From NCBI GenBank assembly GCA_028023455.1, contig JAQFVV010000014.1, positions 5,012,280-5,076,279 of the forward strand: a stretch of 64,000 nucleotides of DNA. Direction: 5' to 3'. This document shows, one piece after another, positions 25,091 to 38,522 of this stretch. Under the pieces are notes generated by a model, which saw nothing but the letters and a program-made list of their open reading frames with translations, had not been told where the DNA came from and ran no database searches. The position numbers were made by a program, and so were the translations under genes. Each line of letters starts with the position of its first letter. Position 1 is the first letter of the stretch. Source of the DNA: Epiperipatus broadwayi. Its lineage: Eukaryota > Onychophora > Udeonychophora > Euonychophora > Peripatidae.

Positions 25091-26252
25091 ACATTACATT
25101 TATTTATACTGATTTTTTCAAAAATATTGCCTTCATCAAACAACTACTATATAATTTTAATAGTGATATTAGCGATTAAGACAATGCACATGCGCTTTAA
25201 AGATAAATCATAAATGAATACTCTTAATTTTTCCAGACACAAGATATAGTATTTTAGAAAGAATGGGATGAATCCACCCATTCTTTCAACCCAAACGTTT
25301 ATGTATGGGCAAATAATATCTCATTATATAAGTTTAAAAAAATAATATAGCAATCATACCAAATAAATTCCTTTTTTTTATTTTAAAAGAAAGTATGTTT
25401 TCTTAAAGATGTGTGATAAAAACCATTACCTCTTTAAAGATATGGTTTTAATATAAATAAAAAATTCTCCTTAAAAGGTGAAATTATTTCCACAAAAGAC
25501 TGCCTGAACTATTCACTGCTCAAACATTTCATAATTTCTGCGAAATATATTTTAATTATTATATTTCATATACAAATAATCGCCTTTTCTAAAGCTGATA
25601 AATTACTTTCAAAATGAATTCTTCTCAGATCATTGCGTCTTTTACGATTTTGAGTTTTAATAAATATTAAATATATTTTTAACAATCGATTATATATCTC
25701 GGCTTATATTAATATCTGTATACTGAATTTTACCTTTTCCAATCTAGTAATTCTTAAGTGGGTTTGAATTTTTTATGATCTTTTCTTAAGATCTTATTAG
25801 TAATAGCTATATTTGAAAATAATAATAAAGATGTTGCCACTGATGATGATAGTCATATTAATATTAAAATATTATTTTAAACCAGGTTGAAGAAAGCAAC
25901 CCTAAACTGCTCTTATGTAATACACTAAAAATTTGATATAATGTCATTTACATAATTATCAGATGTTGGCACCATTTTGATAATAATTAGTAATAACTCT
26001 AAAATTATTAGTTAATTTTAAACTCTAAGCTCCTATTAAAAATAAATTTATCAATAACTTAGTTAATCTCATTTTCAAACATAAAGATTCTGCTTCTAAT
26101 ATGTTTTAAACAAAAATTAAATATTGGAAAGCTCATTATATAATCAGTAATTCCAATCCTCTTGAAATACCCATTTCTTTCCTTACTATCTCAAATAAAT
26201 CCATTATCCAAAGATTCAGGTTTTGGTACTTGAAGCCTAAATAACTAGATTT

Positions 26253-26534
26253 TTGAATAAAAATCAATCTAAAGATTCTACCTACCAATGCTTTTCTGCT
26301 GAGAAAATTACATTTGCTAATATTGGTGCTATTTGTCATTTATATCGTAGGAAGGATGAAACACTGGAACACATTGTCTATCAGTATATTTCCCTACCGA
26401 TATATCGTGAACTTATTTCAGTAATTACACATAATCCAAACTCTTCTTTAAAGACCTTAATAGAAAATATTCAGAAATGGTTGTTTCCAGTTATAAGACT
26501 AACAATTCACATCTTATTAATTCTGGTTTATTAA
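26253..26534 (+). pseudogene. LINE C-terminal fragment
   Basis: 93-codon open frame with ICHLYRRKDETLEHIVYQ followed by YRELISVI. The spacing resembles the C-terminal C..C....ET..H.....C motif of LINE ORF2 (compare CKCCNRSDETFLHLMEEC of the element at 17 kb), with two Cys replaced. No RT is attached. Low-confidence family call. Confidence 0.4.
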
Positions 26535-26973
26535 ATGTCACTTTGTATTTAATTCCACATCACATAAACTGAAATCCCTTTTTCTAAATAAGTTGGTTAA
26601 AATTAAACAAGAAATCAAGCATTGGCTCCAGTAGATTTAGTATCAGTAACTTGTAGTTTGATCCAATTATCAACACCACTGTAAAATATGGATCTTATTC
26701 TTATTATGCTTTACTTGATTTTCTTTTTTTGTGCGAGTTTATATGTTATTATAAATTAACAACTTGCTACTGATATTTTCGCATTATTATGTAAAAATTA
26801 TTGACATATATGTATAATGCTTGCCTTTAATTATTATAGTTTTATTTTATAATACAGCTATTGTAAATTCTTTATTCTTATGCAAAAATGAAAAATTTGT
26901 AATTTTCATTACACAGTATGTAAAACTAAATATATGTATTTATGTTACCAAATAGAAGTTATTTAAAACTAGT

Positions 26974-27366
<393 letters not shown>

Positions 27367-27559
27367 ACATGAAAATAAATATGAAAAAATGTTGTGTTGT
27401 ATCCTATAGAAGAAACTTTACATATTTTAATATAAATTATTACAAAGTTAACAAAAAAATTATAAAAATAATTTCACAAAGATCTTGGAATAAATTTTGA
27501 CCACAATAATTCATACAGCACACATTACAAAGAAATATAAAAAAATAGTTATAAAACTA

Positions 27560-27770
27560 TAGGCAAAATATTGAGAAATGGTAAAAACTTTTCTATAGAA
27601 ACAAAAATTATATTATTTAAAGATCTAGTATTGCTTGTGTTACACTTTGAATCAGAAATATTGAATATAAACAAAGTAACAATGATAAACATGCTACAGA
27701 AAATATATAATTTTATTAAATATATAAATACAAATCAGAAGTATTACCTTTCACTTGTAAAATAGAGACA
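27560..27770 (+). pseudogene. LINE post-RT (thumb) relic
   Basis: Open frame FSIETKIILFKDLVLLVLHF, then ESEILNINKVTMINMLQKIY. The pattern T(K)..L...LVLPVL.YGSE.W........ L...Q is that of LINE thumb regions. It is isolated, with no upstream RT motif recognised. Confidence 0.35.
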
Positions 27771-29826
27771 ACTAAAAGATCTAATATTATTATATAATAT
27801 TATACATGAAAACTTATGTTTATTAAATTGTATAACTAAAATTAAATTAAAGAATTAATAAGAAACATAAGGTGTCATGGGAAATTAGAAATATCAACTA
27901 CTAAAACTTTATATTTAGAATACTCTACATTGCAATGAATAAGTATACAATTCTATTGACAATAAATTAGAATTGACATTTTATACCGATAAAAATAAAT
28001 TTTATACCGTCTGTCACTTTAGCTTTACTATTTAAATATATATTTATTATATTTAAATTATCTGCCTATAAATGGTTTGAATATTTAAAACTGTATGGAA
28101 GATATAAATAAATAAATAAAATAAAATAATAATAATTATGTTTAATTTTTAAGATACATTTATTTTTTTAGTTTACATGGTTTATTTTATTTATTAGATA
28201 TTTACTAATTAAGAAGTAAAATGTTCGGTCTTACCATTATTTGAACATGTGGCTTTTCTTAAATGGATCATAATGAAAGGGGAATGCCACAATAGAGAAT
28301 TCAGAAGGTCTTTCTATATATCTATTGAAATTAGATAGCAGTTACTAAATAAAGAATTGTATTTAGAGATTTAAGCCATAAAAGGGAATGGACTTGACCT
28401 AGAAATGTACTATTATCCCCAAATATCTTGGGATTTATTTATTTATATATAGAAAATATAATTTCCTTATATAGTTAAACTCAAACTTTAACGACCAAAT
28501 ATATAAACTTCTCAAATGTAAGTGATATATTCAACAAAATTTAAGCAAATTTAATGCTTACCTAAAGCAATCCGTTTTCTTTTTATTTATTCACAACATA
28601 TCCATGCTATTTCATAAATGATTCTTTTGATTCCCATACTTATTTATTATCTTCAGGGTTTTAAAAATAATTGCTATTGATTTAGTTTAATCTCTTTACA
28701 TCTGGTTATATATCATAGTAAAGTCAACAAAATTATAAAAATCCAGAGAGGATTTTTTTTGTTGTTGTTGAAAATTATTATGTTTAATCTTTTTTTGTTC
28801 TGATTTTACAAAAAAATATATTTGATTTAATTTATTAAATCTGACTTTGTATTTTTTTTAGTTTAGATTATAAAACCAAGTTGATGTATAGTTTGTCTTG
28901 CATATATTAGAATCCTGAAATATTGCTATAGTGTGGATAATGTGTGGGAGAGATGTGATATTGTTATAAAGTATCTAGTTTAGCCCAATTGCTGAACTGA
29001 TAATTTCATGGTAATATCAAAATACATGAACACTTCATATACATATAAAGAATATTTTCTTAGATTACGGATGAATATGCGAATATCATGAATTGTTTAT
29101 TTAAATTATAACAAACATTTCTTACATAATTTTAATTGCCATTATTTTGGGCTAGACTCAAACTCAGCCACTGTGAGTGAATGAAACCTTTAATTAGATT
29201 AAGTGCCAATTAAATGTAATAAATTGTTCACTTTGCCTTCTTGCTGAATCACTCTGTACACCTCATCATCATCATTGTATATAATACTGATGCATAAACA
29301 CCTCATCAGAATAACAAATGAAATTAGTTTAATCTTCCATGAGCTATCATTATAAAGATATACTCTCTCTTTATTTGACCAAAACCTTAAAGAAGTCATA
29401 TTTACTCATAGAACCTTAGATTTTATTAAGATCTGATTTTCTGACAAATTCTGAGATTAAGAGTAAAGTTCAAAAATCGGATTTAAAAACCTGAAGCTCT
29501 AGAAGTCAATGATATTGCTTTATTCTTAAAGATTTTCTGATATCGAAAATGGGTATATGCTTTTATATTAACAGTTTTTACCTAATTTCTATTCTTATTA
29601 CATATATTTTAATGCTGTGAATAATATATCTATATTATAACATCTTTAATAATAATGTCTAACATAATTTACAATATTCATAAAACTCTATACTGTTTAT
29701 TAATCAATCTATAAATTATCATTTGCTAATAACAATAAATATTTAATCAAATATATTTTAATCACTTTTGTATTGCTATTATAGCTTCAGATATTTTTTA
29801 GTATCAAAAATAAAAGATTAACTCAC

Positions 29827-30015
29827 TGTTCGCACAGCTTCAAAAAGATTTTTTTCCCAGTAATTATAGTACTGATGCATAATAGATGACTTTCCAGTAT
29901 TAGTCTTAGAAACTAAACCTTCAACTTTCATCAACATTGGAGAAAAAGATTTGTAATGATGATGAAGCCGATCAATATCAGCTAAACGTTCTTGCTCTAA
30001 ATATTCAAAATATGT
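29827..30015 (-). CDS. Dynein heavy chain exon (second of three), DHC_N1 end
   Basis: Seen: minus-strand acceptor TTTTTTTAATATTTGCAG, 189 open bases (63 codons, phase 0 at both ends), donor GTGAGT at 29826-29821. The product includes YFEYLEQERLADIDRLHHHY, then SPMLMKVEGLVSKTNTGKSS, then YYNYWEKNLFEAV. Family knowledge: the order KVE, (T)NTGKSP, YYxYWE is diagnostic of the C-terminal part of the dynein heavy chain N-terminal region 1, especially axonemal chains. Neighbours: it joins in frame to 55165-55305 upstream and 1798-1958 downstream. A (TA)n tract begins 244 bp upstream and an LTR retrotransposon starts 327 bp upstream, so the element sits close to, but does not break, this acceptor. 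No stop, indel or missing hallmark residue was seen. Confidence 0.92.
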
Positions 30016-30254
30016 CTGCAAATATTAAAAAAATAAAAATCAGTGACTGAAATAAATTATATATACTGGAAATATTTTATTTCCTGATTACTATTAATTT
30101 AAAGAGGTGTATAATTTTTGTATTTATATATACAAATCACATCGCACAATTCTCATGTTTAAGTATATCAATAGAATATTAGCAATCTCATTCTAGTATT
30201 GTCTTGACAAGAAAATGCTAATATTTGATTACATTTGATAACTGGTTAACAGTT

Positions 30255-30258
<4 letters not shown>

Positions 30259-30341
<83 letters not shown>
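30259..30341. repeat. (TA)n tract, insertion site of LTR element
   Basis: About 41 TA units directly before the TGTAAC start of the 5' LTR; TA units resume directly after the 3' LTR (38487-38502). The target duplication is therefore hidden in the repeat. Confidence 0.9.
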
Positions 30342-30344
<3 letters not shown>

Positions 30345-31671
30345 AACACTCACAGCTGAGTTTACAGGCATGGCTTTTATGTGCCTTTTTTTCTTATTAT
30401 GTATTATATATTGAGGTGATATATATATAAAAATAAATTTTAAAGTAATTAAAAATGATAATAATAATTGTAAAAGATAAAACGTATTATATTTTTTATT
30501 TTAAAATAAAGAATTATTATTTTTTAAAAAGAGCACTGCTATGGGAACCTTTTGACGCTTCTTTAATCGTCTGTGTATAAAAAGGTGAGAATTATTGTTT
30601 CTTCTTCATCATGTCATATTCTGGAGAGAGCTGTCCATAAAAATTGTAATAATTATTTAACTAATATATGTAAGGCTATAACCTTAAGACTTTGCACCTA
30701 GATGCAACAGTAGGAACTCTACAAATATTAACACAAGATTAATTTTAAAAGACAAGAGTGGAAATATTATGCAGTCTTTGGGATAAAACTTCAGAATGCC
30801 TTCCCTGATTTTTCCAGTGGTGTCACTGAATATGGAATGGAAAGAAAGAAGTGCCTTAGAGTTAACTGTGATTTTGCCGGTCTATCATTTACGATCTAAA
30901 ACTGAAGCTAAAAATATATGACATTGCTAATATAAGAAACTTTCCTCTAATGATCTATAAAAGAGAAATGTTCTTCTATGAATCAAGTTGTAAATCCACT
31001 TATTTCAAAGCTCTACATGTCTGGAAAACCCACATAGAAAATCTACAATGAAATAAATCTCAAGAAGTTAAAATGTAAATATTGCTAGCAGATGTTTAAA
31101 GTTGATGATTATCTACATTCATGGAGAATGAAATATATATCCACTTTCACAAAGACAGATATATGTGTCTACATTCACAAAAATATCAAGATAATTAACT
31201 AGCTTTTTCTCAATGAATTATAAATCCACAAAGATTTTTCCTTTCACATGTGCTCTTCGTATAATTTTAAATACAGTATAAATATGTGAATACATTTTAT
31301 CATTATCATTATTATTATTCTATTTGTCAATTAAAGTTATTGTTAATAATTTTGTTTCTTGTTTATTTCTCATCTGAAGTGCAAGTTGATTATTTATTTT
31401 GTCATTTAATAATAGTATTAAAGTGAGGGGGTAGTGTTATGGAAATATGAATCTACATAAAGGCTTGTTTTTATATTCATTCAATCTAATCATTATTGTG
31501 GCTATATAAATTAGACAATTAAAATGGGTATAGTCACTCCACCATATGCACAATCACCTATTAGTTATCTTTAAATTCCCCTAGACTAAAATTAATTTGC
31601 TAATATTGTGTTTTTCACCTTATTGTTATTTTTATTATTACCAATTGCTGAAATGGGTGGTTACCATTACA
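30342..31671 (+). repeat. 5' LTR
   Basis: Starts TGTAACACTC and ends CATTACA (TGTAA/TTACA). Shares long blocks with 37278-38486: GTTTACAGRYATGGCTTTTATRTG, TTCTTCATCATGTCAYWTYC, GCTATATAAATTAGACAATTAAAATG. Contains short tandem units around TCTACATTCACAAA (31105-31180). Confidence 0.85.
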
Positions 31672-31673
31672 TA

Positions 31674-31693
31674 TGGGGGTCTTGTTCTGGGAT
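31674..31693 (+). other. Primer-binding site, tRNA-Pro-like
   Basis: TGGGGGTCTTGTTCTGGGAT two bases after the LTR end. It resembles the classical tRNA-Pro primer site of murine retroviruses (TGGGGGCTCGTCCGGGAT) with a few changes, so the primer is probably tRNA-Pro. Confidence 0.6.
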
Positions 31694-32091
31694 TATCTTG
31701 ATCAGAACAAAGAGGGATTTAACCCAGTTTAGTTTTAATTTTTTTTATTAGTATTCAAAAAAAAAAATTAGTCATTGGTCAGACGAGAAATATAATACTT
31801 AATAATTTTATTATAAACAAACAAAAATCAATCAATAAACAGCAATAATGATAGCAGTAAATTGATAGAACTAATAATATGATAAATAAATAAAAATAAG
31901 ACATTAAAATTAAAGTACATTGCAGTTTAGAAAGGTTACATAGTGAAAATAGGGGCAGGCATTTGACTTGTCAAATAAAAAAAGAAAAAAATATTGACTT
32001 TTTATCTGTCTATTTTTAAATTTTTTATAGAAAAGTTAGTAGTTAATTTTGGTATAAACTTGTATATACGATTACCCAAATTAAAGCAAAA

Positions 32092-33054
32092 ATGGAAGCT
32101 CAGGAAAGTAAAACTGGGTCTCATAATGATGAGTTTATGAACATGATCATGAAAATGCTCATAGAAATTTAAAAAGAAATTAAAAGCCAAAGTGAGAAAC
32201 AGACAAAACAAAATGAAGATCTTAAAACAAATAAAGAGAACATGACAACATGGTCACAGAATTAAATTTAAAAAATTTGAAAAACAAAATGAAGATCTTA
32301 AAACACAAAATAAAGAAAATATAGAAAACATAGAAAACATTTTCACAGAAATGGAATGCCAAATGAAAGAACAAAATGAAGAACTTAAAAGCTAATTGAG
32401 ATTCAGACAAAAGAAACCAAAAACAGATAGAGCAATTAATTGAACAAATAATAGTTAGATTAGAAAATCATTTTCTGGAGTTAGAAAGTAAAACTGATGA
32501 AGTAGGTCTCAAAGTTCAATTATATAAAGATGAACAGCATAGGAAATTTGAGCAAGTGCATAGGATAGTTGAAGAAGTAAAAATAGAGAATAGGCAAGGG
32601 ATGATTCAAGCAAAGGAAGAAGTCAACTGCTTGATTCAAGTAATTCAAATTTATTCAATTAAAAAATGAAAGGCAAATTAAAATGAAGGAAGAGATAACA
32701 GAGAGGTTAATGAAAATAGAGTAAGGTATAAAAAAAATCTCATCTAAGGTAGATTTGTCTATAGAAAAACTAAATACCACACATGAAAATAGACAATCAG
32801 ATATTAATTGAATTGTGAACACAGATGTTGATACACACATCTATAATTCTAATCTCAGTATTGTTAATCAATACTTAAAAATTAGGGTTTTTTTTTCAGG
32901 GGATGTGGGTGAAGCTCCATCTGAGTATATTAGCAGCTTAGAAAGTTATTTTAGTTTAAATAAATTTACTGAAGAACTTAAAATCATAATTACTTGTAGC
33001 CATCTCCTAAGTGCATCTCTAGTATGGTGGGATCAATATTTGACAATTTTATAA
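32092..33054 (+). pseudogene. LTR element gag relic
   Basis: From an ATG at 32092 the reading is Glu/Lys/Gln-rich (MEAQESKTGSHNDEF...) with heptad-like spacing, consistent with a coiled coil, broken by several stops. It continues to a clearer capsid-like part, 32815-33054: VFFSGDVGEAPSEYISSLES, then NKFTEELK and SASLVWWDQYL, matching the F.G......W...E..F......  L.G.A..WW pattern of Ty3/Gypsy capsids. No intact CCHC knuckle was found. Confidence 0.65.
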
Positions 33055-33589
33055 GTTTTGACCAGTTTAAAATATGTTCTGTTAATTCCCACTGGACTGT
33101 GGATTGTCCAGAGAGTATCAAGCACTGTATTGTCCAATAGAAATGCAGACCTGGAGAAGCATTCAGTTATTTTTTTCAATGACAAGTAGTCAAACTAAGA
33201 GCCTTGATTGCTGATCCTTTGTCTGAAATCCATATTGTATGCATAAGTTTCCCTAATGACATTAAACAGATGCTAATAGGCACTGATTGAAACTGTAGAA
33301 CAGGTAGCTGAGTTACTCAATGTGTTTGATAGCAGCAAATCTGCAAATGATGGTGATGAAAGCAGGGATTTAAACCCCAACATAGAAAGCCATTTACAAA
33401 GGGATATGAACTCTAAATAAATGCCACAATTCTGATAGTTGTATAGATAAATCACTCAACACCTAGTGTTAATAGATCTACATAAATAGAAGTAGAAATT
33501 TATCAAAAATAAAAAAGGAAAACTAGATAGGACCTCGGTAAGTAGTTCCTTGTCATGAGATCCAGAGATAGAAAAGGGGGACACTGTAA

Positions 33590-33850
33590 CTAACAATAAA
33601 AATGTATATAGCATAGAAAATTTGACACGTGATTGGGAGAAAGTAGAGCCAGAATTTGCACTCCGAAATTGCCTGAAAATAAATTATATTGGAAGGAATC
33701 ATAATATAGCTTAGTTGGATTCAGACAGCGAAATATCAGTAATGTTTGAGGAAGTATATACATAAATTAATTAAGTTAATGTCTAAGGAAGTTTATACAC
33801 AAATTAATCAAGTTAACCCTCAAATTCAGACTCTTCCTATAACTAACAAC
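33590..33850 (+). pseudogene. LTR element aspartic protease relic
   Basis: The reading LDSDSEISVMFEEVY near 33715-33757 corresponds to the protease active-site block (LDTGSEISVM in the family), with the Gly of D-T/S-G replaced by Asp. Stops flank it. Short and decayed, but its position between gag and RT is right. Confidence 0.5.
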
Positions 33851-34009
33851 AAAAAACTAAAATAGCTTCAAAAAAAGTTTGAATACAGATGTAAATAAAA
33901 ATATATCATTATGTTTTATTAATCCTGAGTGGCTTAAGTAATCCTTGGTTCTGACTTTCCTGAATTATCAGAAATGTAGAATTAAATTGATGAAGAAATA
34001 ATTCCATTC

Positions 34010-34930
34010 ATGCCTGAAAAACTACATATGTCTGCTGAAATGTGTTGTATTCAAAGTGATAATCATTGGTCAGAATTAGTATTACAGGAATTCTCTCTGA
34101 TCAACTCTGATTATTTAGAACAGTTTGAGAAATTGTTTCAGGAATATAAATCAATGTTCTCCAATATGCCTGGAGCAATAAAATGGTTTGAGCATTGAAT
34201 TAGGATTAGTAATGATCAACTATGTTATACTAGTTCTTATCCCATTCCACATTAATATAAAACAGACATAGGAAAACATCTGGCTCAAATACAAGAATGG
34301 GTATAAATAGCTAAGTGTTTTTTCCCATTTAATAATCTTCTGGTGGTAGTTAAAAACATGAATTTATCCATGTGTTCTTAGATTCCCATCAACTAAATAA
34401 GATTACTATGCCAGACCACAATATGTCAGTGCCTATTTATGATGTATTAATCAAGTTTAGAAATAAAATAATTTTCTTGATATTGGATTTGATTGCTAGT
34501 TATTGGCAGATAAAGATATTTCTTGCAAACCACCAGTATACTGCATTTATATATAAAGGGTATTACCATTTTAATAGAATGCCATTTGGCCTTAAAGATA
34601 ATGGAGCAAAATTGTTACAATGCTTCGGTAAAGTAGCTAGTGGTGATGTATGTTGATGGACATTGTCATCACTTCATAAAAAATGGTGGAGTATTTTAAC
34701 CACTTATAATTATTTTTCCGGAATGTGAAAAAAAAAATATTAGAATAAATATTAGTACAAGTACTATAGCTACCAAGGAAATTAAATTTTAAGCCATATA
34801 ATTGGAGAAGAAGGCATTAAATCTTATTATATAAAGATGTAGGCAGTTCAAGAATTTCCTACTTCTAAATCAAAAAGGGATGTTAAAACATTCCTAAGGC
34901 TATGTAATTTCTTCAGTTGGTTCTATAAGA
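34010..34930 (+). pseudogene. LTR element reverse transcriptase relic
   Basis: Spans the protease-RT connector (34010-34198), a YPIPH...DIGKHLAQIQEWV block (~34235-34305), and the RT core 34372-34656: DSHQLNKITMPDHNM, LDLIASYWQIKI (motif A), AFIYKGYYHFNRMPFGLKDN (motif B). The catalytic motif C reads YVDG at 34649-34660 instead of YVDD. Stops and frame changes elsewhere. Inactive; family assignment to Ty3/Gypsy is secure from motif order and wording. Confidence 0.85.
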
Positions 34931-34944
34931 ATTTTATAGTTGAA

Positions 34945-35490
34945 ATGGAGTCTATAGTAGAGATTTTAAAAAAGGATGCTCCTCAGAAATGGTCTGCTTA
35001 TTATGCTGAGAGATTTCAGTATGTAAAAGATAAATTTCATGCTGAAATTATATTGTCATATCGAGACTTTAAACCTTTTGACATACAAATCAATAATAGA
35101 GCTGGGACCTACATTGTTTCAAATCTAAGAAAACAGCCAGTGGAGAGTATTACATTTTTTTGCCTTCTACTAAAAAAGCCTGAAATTAATTATACTCTAA
35201 CAGAAAAGGAAGCTCTTGCTATAGTATGGGCTTTTCTAAAATTTTGCCTGGTTTTATTAGGATCAAAAGTTATAGTGATTACTGATCACAGAAGCTTGAA
35301 GTTCTTAAACCATAGTTATCTGACTAATAATCTATTAATCTTATGTAGTTTACTTCTGCAGGAGATTAACTACCCAATTCATTATTGTAAGAGTTCTGAT
35401 GATATAGTAGCTAATAGCTTGAGTCACCATCCAATTCCACCTAATCAACAACACTTATGTACCAATAATAACCAATTGACCAACTGGTAG
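34945..35490 (+). pseudogene. LTR element RNase H relic
   Basis: A 181-codon open frame, the longest left in the element. It begins with KDAPQKWSAYYAERFQYVKD (end of the RT connection), then PFDIQINNRAGT, YTLTEKEALAIVWAFLKFCL (catalytic Glu block), VIVITDHRSLKFLNHS (catalytic Asp, TDHRSL) and IHYCKSSDDIVANSLSHHP (cf. PG..N..AD.LSR). The order is exactly that of Ty3/Gypsy RNase H. Confidence 0.88.
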
Positions 35491-35629
35491 AAGATAATTT
35501 GTAAAATCTGGCAAACAAACAAAATAAAGATGCAGATTATACACAAATAATGAAATATATTAATAATCAAATTGGTAATGAGGTAAGTTCAGATAACTTG
35601 CGATGGAATGATAGGAAAAAATATGATGA

Positions 35630-36200
35630 TAGGGAGTATTCTTCAGTATAAAAAAATATTAACCCTAACTAGTGGCAGATTGTAGTGATTGCTTCCATGC
35701 AGAATAGATTAATTAAGTATATACAGTGCTTATATAGTCACTTCAGGATAAAAAAAAATAGACAAGCCATTAAAGAATTGGTTTTATTGACCAAAAATGT
35801 ACCATAGTGAAATGGCTGTACTGGGAAAATATGACATATGCCAGAGACCTAAGTTATTAAATAAAGTTCGCACATAAGACCTTTAAATCCTATAATTTCA
35901 CAGAAGTTTAATAAAACCTTGACCATTGATTTCTATGGTACATGAGCTCAATTTCATAAAATGAAATATTTATTTATTGGGTATATGTTTTTCAAGTTTG
36001 TTATAGCAAATATCCAAGCTAAGCACTTGAATGCTATGGGAATACCTGAAGTTATCCACATGAATCATGGTATTTCATTTATATTAGTTGAATGGCAGAA
36101 GTGGATAAAAAGGAAAGGAACCAAATATATTCTGACTTTAATTTGAAACCCTCAATTGAATTCATGTGGATGGGTAATGTGAGAACTGAGGTGATTATTT
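35630..36200 (+). pseudogene. LTR element integrase relic
   Basis: Weak zinc-binding remnant (GKYDICQRPKLLNKVRT, ~35824-35875), then TLTIDFYGT (first catalytic Asp, ~35918-35945), YLFIGYMFFKFVIA, and IPEVIHMNHGISFI (~36040-36085), where the second catalytic Asp of P....D.G..F is Asn. Several stops. Decayed core of a DDE integrase. Confidence 0.65.
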
Positions 36201-36799
36201 AAAGTTTATGTTCATACCAATGACATGGTTAGATTAGGTAAATAAAACAAGTGGTTAATTTCATAAATTGGTCTGTTAATAAATCTGATGCTTTGTATAA
36301 ATTAATAAAAAGGGGTGAAATTAGAAAACATCAACAAAAGATAGAAAATGATGTTTTTCATACCAGGATAGGGTGATGATGTGAGTTAATCTTATAAGTG
36401 ACCCACAAAAAAAAATATTTTGTCAATATAACAATAATGCATTTGTGATAGCTGATGGAGAATTGGAGAAGGAACATAACTTATGCATAACTTTTTTTCA
36501 GCAGAAGAAGTGGATACTACTTAGCATCAATAAAATGACTAGTTTTAAAAATGAGTTATACTGTTCAAATATTAAAAGTAATAGTTGACAAAGAAGTCAT
36601 GTTAAATGAATTATATATAATAGTGTTAGGTGTTAAAGCATGTAAAAGAAAACACTATATAATTTGAAACCATTTATCAATAGATGTTGTTTTCTGTAAT
36701 GATGATGAATGGAAAGGTTTTCATTGTTTTGAGGTTATTATGTTTTATTAATACTTCAGAGACCTTATCTCAGCACTGTTCTTAACCATATTATATTTA

Positions 36800-36935
36800 T
36801 ATTTTTTAGCTTCTAAGTCTTAAAAGTGAGTTGGGCATAGTCTTTTATTTACCAGACTCTAAGTCTCAAGAGTGAGCCAGACATAATTCTTACAATGTAT
36901 TGTGTATTTGCTTCTAAGTCTCATAGTGAAGCAAG
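36800..36935. repeat. Three ~48-bp degenerate repeats
   Basis: CTCTAAGTCTCAAGAGTGAGCCAGAC-type units near 36810, 36857 and 36910, before the 3' LTR. Confidence 0.5.
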
Positions 36936-37263
36936 GCTTTATTTAAATGTATTGTTCATTATATGGTTTGGTTGATATTGTATTTATGCTTGGAATAGCT
37001 CTCTTAATGTCCATTTTGAATGATATACTCATTAGCAGTGGAGGATTCTTTGTTTGTCTCCACATTTCAGGTGGGCGATCAAGTCTAATAAATAACTTTA
37101 ATGCCATTAATGAAATATATATATATATATGCCTATGACTAAACTAAGAATTATTTATGTTATTACAACTAAGCATGATGTTATTAAGATTAAAATATTT
37201 TTTTTGTCTAAAAATAAAATCAAGTAATGTTTATGTTAAATCAACTCTATTTTATTCCTAAAT

Positions 37264-37277
37264 GGAGGAAGGTCAAA
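37264..37277 (+). other. Polypurine tract candidate
   Basis: GGAGGAAGG followed by TCAAA directly before the TGTAA of the 3' LTR. Position fits plus-strand priming; the TCAAA spacer is unusual. Confidence 0.45.
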
Positions 37278-38486
37278 TGTAATCCTTCATGGCTAAGTTT
37301 ACAGATATGGCTTTTATATGCATGGTCTCTTTATTATGTACTTATATAAAATAAATTTTAAAGTAATTTAAATAGATAATAATAATTATAAAAGGTAAAA
37401 TATATTATAATTTTTATTTTAAAATAAAAAACTATTATTTAAAAAAAAAGAGAATGTTGCTATGGGAATCAATTGAAGCTTCTTCAATTATCTGTATTTC
37501 CAAGAACAAGGTGGGAATGATTGCTACTTCTTCATCATGTCACTTCCGGGAGAAACGTTTATAAAAATTATAATAATTATTTAAGAAAATATTATGCAGT
37601 CTTGGGGCAAAACTTTAAAATACATTTTCTGATCTTTCCAGTAAGGTAGCTGAATATAGAATTGTATACAAAGGAATGTCTTAAAATTATCTATGATTTT
37701 ACCATTTTATCAATTATTATCTAAAGCTGAGGCTAAAAATATACACTTCCAATACAATTGCTTCTAATAAACTATAAAAAGAAAATGTTCTTTTATAAAT
37801 TAAGGCTACTTATTTCGGCGCTCTAAAAATCTGGAAAATCTTCATAGGAAAACTACAATAATGAATAAATCATAAGAAGTTAAAAATGTTAATATTGACA
37901 TTTAAAAGTGTAATGATTTTAATCGTCATACATCTACATTCATGGAGACTGAAACATATTTCTATATTCACAGAAAAAGAAATATATATCTACATTCATA
38001 AAGATATGAAGGTAATTAACTAAACTGATTCTAAGCTTTTTTTCTGTGAATTATAAATCCACAAAAATTTATACTCTCAAACACATGATCTTCATACAAG
38101 TTTAAATGTAAATATGTGAATACATTTATTATTATTATTCTATTTGTTAACTAAAGTTATTGTTATTGTTAATAATTTTGTTGCTTGTTTATTTCTCATC
38201 TGAAGTCCATGACAATTACTTATATTATCATTTAATAATAGTATTATAGTGGGAGGGAGAGGTAATCTGCGTAAAGATCTGTTTTTATGTTTGTGCAATC
38301 TGATCGCTACTTATGGCTATATAAATTAGACAATTAAAATGTGTATAGTCATTCTATCATGTATATGGTCAAACCATTAGTAATCTTTAAATTACCCTAG
38401 ATTAAAATTAATTTGTAAATATTTGTTTTTTATTTTATTGTTAATTTTATTATTACCAATTCTTGAAAAAAATGGCTATCATTACA
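37278..38486 (+). repeat. 3' LTR
   Basis: Starts TGTAATCC, ends CATTACA, collinear with the 5' LTR but ~120 bp shorter. The TA tract continues after it. Confidence 0.82.
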
Positions 38487-38522
38487 ATATATATATATAT
38501 ATTGAAGATTATTTATCTTTTC

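Larger units (their letters stand above)
30342..38486 (+). mobile_element. Ty3/Gypsy-type LTR retrotransposon, degenerate
   Basis: 5' LTR 30342-31671, 3' LTR 37278-38486, with internal gag, protease, RT, RNase H and integrase relics in that order, which defines the Ty3/Gypsy class. It is antisense to the dynein gene and in its intron. LTR copies differ by many substitutions and indels, and the internal frames are full of stops, so the insertion is old. Confidence 0.88.
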
